Under the pieces are notes generated by a model. It had not been told where the DNA came from, did no database searches, and saw only the letters and a list, made by a program, of their open reading frames with translations. From the NCBI RefSeq assembly GCF_900129305.1, contig NZ_FQVB01000003.1:175012-239011 (forward strand): 64,000 bases of DNA. Reading direction: 5' to 3'. Each line of letters opens with the position of its first letter. Position 1 is the first letter of the stretch. The position numbers and the translations under genes are program-made. The stretch is from Desulfacinum infernum DSM 9756 (GTDB lineage Bacteria; Desulfobacterota; Syntrophobacteria; Syntrophobacterales; DSM-9756). Shown in pieces: positions 61,517 through 64,000 of this stretch.

Positions 61517-62018
61517 TCAGGGTGCCGAAGGGTTTTTCTCACCTCTTCTTCGTTCCCGGAGATTTTTGGCTGTCAAGCCTTTTTTGCGAGGCCGGGTTCT
61601 CGACTTCGGATGCGGAACCGGTGGACTGGCTCAGTACGTCCCCGCGTCTCGGTACCTAGGCGTGGATATCGATGATCAATCGTTGCAACTTGCGCGATCC
61701 AAATTCCCCTACCACCATTATTGTAAGGGATGGCCAGACATCCTAGCTACTTTTGATACTATCGTTTTAGCAGCCGTCATTGAACACATGCCCCACCCGG
61801 TGGAAATTCTCTCTAAACTAAGAAAACATCTGGCAGACACACATGAGGCTCGTCTGATTATCACAACCCCTCATCCGTCCCTCGATTGGGTGCATCGCGC
61901 GGGAGCTTACCTCGGGCTCTTCAGTAAACATGCGAGCGACGAACACCATCAATTGCTGGACTACCCCAAGCTTAAGGGGATTGGACATCTCGCTTGGCTA
62001 AGCATGATTCTATACTGA
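61509..62018 (+). CDS. Class I methyltransferase with a premature in-frame TGA
   Basis: 169 residues from ATG 61509, overlapping the GT2 stop by 8 bases. Motif I VLDFGCGTGGLAQYVPAS, then GVDIDDQSLQLARSKF, VLAAVIEHMPHPVEIL and HHQLLDYPKLKGIGHLA. The protein stops after SMILY at the TGA 62016-62018. The same frame then continues RLLLGANQLSVYARN to the TGA at 62064-62066. That tail is the normal C-terminal strand of the family, so the gene is probably truncated by one nonsense change (CGA to TGA would do), or read through. The target is probably a sugar or lipid carrier. Confidence 0.8.
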   Translation: MADQGAEGFFSPLLRSRRFLAVKPFLRGRVLDFGCGTGGLAQYVPASRYLGVDIDDQSLQLARSKFPYHHYCKGWPDILATFDTIVLAAVIEHMPHPVEILSKLRKHLADTHEARLIITTPHPSLDWVHRAGAYLGLFSKHASDEHHQLLDYPKLKGIGHLAWLSMILY

Positions 62019-62068
62019 AGGTTATTGCTTGGAGCAAACCAACTGTCGGTCTATGCAAGGAATTGAGC

Positions 62069-62704
62069 ATGATAATTTCTGGAGGACGCCAAGAAAGCGG
62101 TGTTATTATTGGAAACACATATAATAAATATAGTTCAAAAAACCCCCTTGTCAAATTGATCATGGCCGGATTCCGATCTGCGTTGTACGAGCTGATAACG
62201 CAGGCCTCTCCGAAAGCCATCCATGAAGTCGGTTGCGGTGAGGGCTACTGGGTCATCCAATTGCACCTTCAGGGTTTTGATGTCAAGGGATCCGATTTTT
62301 CCGCCAGCGTCATCGAGATGGCGCGCCATAACGCCAAGGCGTTTGGGATCGCAAAGGATCGTTTCCTCACTTGCAGTATTTATGACCTTGACGAGCACCG
62401 CCACGGCGCTGACCTTCTTCTTTGTTTGGATGTACTGGAACATCTCTTAGATCCCGAAGCAGCCCTCAGAGCACTTCTCCGCGCGTGTTATAAATATTTG
62501 ATTGTCAGTGTGCCGAATGAACCATTATGGTCCTTTTTGAATATGGTTCGAGGCAAGTACCTTCGTGATAAGGGGAATACTCCGGGACACATACAACGCT
62601 GGTCACAAAAAGCTTTCATCGACTTCGTGTCCAATCATTTTCAGGTTATCGCAGTGAGATCACCCTTGCCATGGACAATGCTCTTGTGCCAACCTCCAAA
62701 ATGA
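62069..62704 (+). CDS. Class I SAM-dependent methyltransferase
   Basis: 211 residues from ATG 62069, three bases after the end of the extended upstream frame; an earlier ATG at 61994 lies within that gene. IHEVGCGEGYWVIQLHLQGF (motif I), GSDFSASVIEMARHNAKAFG, LLLCLDVLEHLLDPEAALRA and a C-terminal part with NTPGHIQRWSQKAFIDFV. The family includes ubiquinone/menaquinone-type and sugar methyltransferases; here a glycan or lipid-carrier role is likely. The stop overlaps the next ATG. Confidence 0.87.
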   Translation: MIISGGRQESGVIIGNTYNKYSSKNPLVKLIMAGFRSALYELITQASPKAIHEVGCGEGYWVIQLHLQGFDVKGSDFSASVIEMARHNAKAFGIAKDRFLTCSIYDLDEHRHGADLLLCLDVLEHLLDPEAALRALLRACYKYLIVSVPNEPLWSFLNMVRGKYLRDKGNTPGHIQRWSQKAFIDFVSNHFQVIAVRSPLPWTMLLCQPPK

Positions 62705-63576
62705 AATGGCTTCGAAACCGCCGATGGGTGTCCATCTTTCATCGTGTAGGTAACGTCTTGGCTGTTTTGGGTATAGCCTTTGTCGCACTTCGCTACAGGC
62801 AGTACTCCGGCCAAATCAACCAGCTACGCTATAACCCGAATCTTTTCATATACATCACGGGTTTAGCCTTGGTCTCCGCCGCGTCCAATTTGCTGCTTGC
62901 CATGGCATGGCGTAACTTGCTTCAAAAATTCGGGGCCACAGTCGGCCGGCGCTGGGCTTTGAAAACTTACGGCATTTCTCAGTTAGCCAAGTACGTGCCC
63001 GGAAATATTTTTCACTTGGCCAGCCGGCACTCTATTGGACTCGCGGCACAGGTACCCCTATGGCCTTTGACAAAATCAACAGTTGCCGAACTTGTCCTTA
63101 TTGCGGCAGCAGGCGCTCACTTTGCTTTTCTTTGCCTGCCCATGATGTTCGTACAGGTATCTAAATACGATTCTGCCGGGCTTTTTGTGATCGCCGTCTG
63201 CTTCTCGCTTTTTCTCTTGGCGCGCTACGCCGGCATGGAGGTTTTGCGCGCTTTTTTTTATCAGCTCTCTTTCCTTACGGTTTCAGGCACCCTCTTTGCC
63301 TTGGTTGTGGCCCTCATTTCAAGTAATTGGCCTGTCGTAGATCTTCCCTGGTTCTCCGTCATTGCAGCATATGTCATTGGCTGGCTAGCAGGCCTGGTCA
63401 CACCCGGGGCCCCGGCAGGAGCCGGCATCAGGGAAATGGTGGTCTTATTACTTTTCGGAAATTTAGATACAGGAACTTACCTCATTCATGCGATCTTGAT
63501 CACTCGCACCATAACTATTGTAGGTGATTTTCTTTTTTTCTTCTACGCTTCACTTTTGCTCTCTCCTGAATCTTAG
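62701..63576 (+). CDS. Flippase-like membrane protein (AglD / LPG synthase TM-domain family)
   Basis: 291 residues from ATG 62701 (ATGA overlap with the methyltransferase). About eight membrane helices: VGNVLAVLGIAFVALRY, LFIYITGLALVSAASNLLLA, YGISQLAKYVPGNIFHLASR (the conserved KYxPG segment), AELVLIAAAGAHFAF, and VIGWLAGLVTPGAPAGAGIR near the C-terminus, the P-G-G-x-GxRE signature of this superfamily. Members act on lipid-linked substrates or glycolipid precursors. It is the last gene of the locus in the window. Confidence 0.88.
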   Translation: MKWLRNRRWVSIFHRVGNVLAVLGIAFVALRYRQYSGQINQLRYNPNLFIYITGLALVSAASNLLLAMAWRNLLQKFGATVGRRWALKTYGISQLAKYVPGNIFHLASRHSIGLAAQVPLWPLTKSTVAELVLIAAAGAHFAFLCLPMMFVQVSKYDSAGLFVIAVCFSLFLLARYAGMEVLRAFFYQLSFLTVSGTLFALVVALISSNWPVVDLPWFSVIAAYVIGWLAGLVTPGAPAGAGIREMVVLLLFGNLDTGTYLIHAILITRTITIVGDFLFFFYASLLLSPES

Positions 63577-64000
63577 AAATTCTGAATTCGTGAATGATTA
63601 CAATACCTATTGATGTGTAAGAGTTCGAGACAGCTATTCTGCGTTATTAGGCCCCAGTTACGTTGGTTTTTCCCACCTCGCAAACAGATGAACCGAAACC
63701 TGAATCCGTGAATAGAAAGGCGGCAAACTGACGGTGGGGCATTCGAAATCCATTTCACGGCTGGGTGATGGCCGTTTTCGACTCCCCCGGCGGCCTCCGG
63801 GCCGTCAGAAGCCGGAGAAACCGCTTTCGATGGTGATATTTTACGCCTTTCGAAACACAGGTGTCCCTTCAAAACCTTGCGGTCAGTCCGCTTGCATGCT
63901 CTTGAGGAGGCCCGGACTATGCCGGGCAGAACCTGAGATACACACTGCGAAAAGCACGAAAGGCCGGACAGTGTCTTCCGAACTGCAACTTCAACCGGCG
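63577..64000. other. 424-base terminal region, no gene called
   Basis: Nothing coding can be supported. A minus-strand frame (63573-63872) is open but shows no family likeness. The last ~120 bases have a plus-strand frame open to the window edge (...AGQNLRYTLRKARKAGQ), which could be the beginning of a gene or of an insertion sequence outside the window. Confidence 0.4.

Noticed and set aside
62016..62018. Selenocysteine codon in the methyltransferase
   Set aside because: The position aligns with an ordinary, non-catalytic tail residue and I see no convincing SECIS-like hairpin; a nonsense change is simpler.

Overview
The window reads as GC-rich chromosomal DNA from a Gram-negative anaerobe, most likely a Desulfobacterota lineage close to the Syntrophobacteria (sulfate-reducing or syntrophic propionate oxidisers). 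The reasons are a complete-looking Mla lipid-transport core, an inverse autotransporter, heptosyltransferase and Wzm/Wzt-type polysaccharide export genes (an outer membrane), together with a methylmalonyl-CoA pathway cluster (biotin carboxyltransferase, malate dehydrogenase, split B12 mutase, MeaB, epimerase). This placement is inference from gene content; no rRNA or tRNA gene is visible.

Layout. 1-14.05 kb: a forward surface-polysaccharide operon with a truncated GT4 gene, a GT9 heptosyltransferase-like gene, more GT4 genes, a GT39-like membrane protein, five consecutive paralogous GT4 genes joined by short gaps or ATGA overlaps, and a sulfotransferase-like gene. 14.6-28.4 kb: housekeeping genes (class II aldolase, formyl-THF cyclo-ligase-like, L,D-transpeptidase, small lipoprotein, mlaBFED on the minus strand, nitroreductase, metallo-beta-lactamase fold, lipoprotein, coaBC, family 4 uracil-DNA glycosylase, nfeD/slipin/Rho_N-like, HD domain). 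28.5-38.6 kb: propionate/methylmalonyl-CoA genes, interrupted by small exported proteins, a moaE-like gene and several repeat elements. 38.6-46.3 kb: a large inverse autotransporter with a beta-helix passenger, a ChlI/ChlD-type AAA+/VWA protein, a coiled-coil membrane protein and era. 46.4-63.6 kb: a second polysaccharide locus with a CapD/PglF-type dehydratase, GT4s, Wzm/Wzt exporter, methyltransferases, a 1221-residue triple-GT4 protein, a GT39-like protein, a GT2 and a flippase-like membrane protein. Parts of it are visibly AT-richer than the rest and look acquired or recombined.

The most unusual layer is in the spacers. (1) A structured repeat occurs four times. It has a conserved hairpin of invariant stem, and a second hairpin whose loop (CTGAGACGC or its complement) is conserved while the stem sequence changes but stays self-complementary. 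Two copies face each other around a GxxExxY nuclease-like gene, and two are solo, one of them inside the methylmalonyl-CoA mutase operon. This looks like a nuclease-associated mobile hairpin family. (2) Spacers from 20.7 to 33.9 kb carry tandem arrays with a 7-bp period but different unit sequences, in one case changing unit while keeping the 7-bp register. (3) REP-like palindromes and a 142-bp MITE-like element are scattered among the housekeeping genes.
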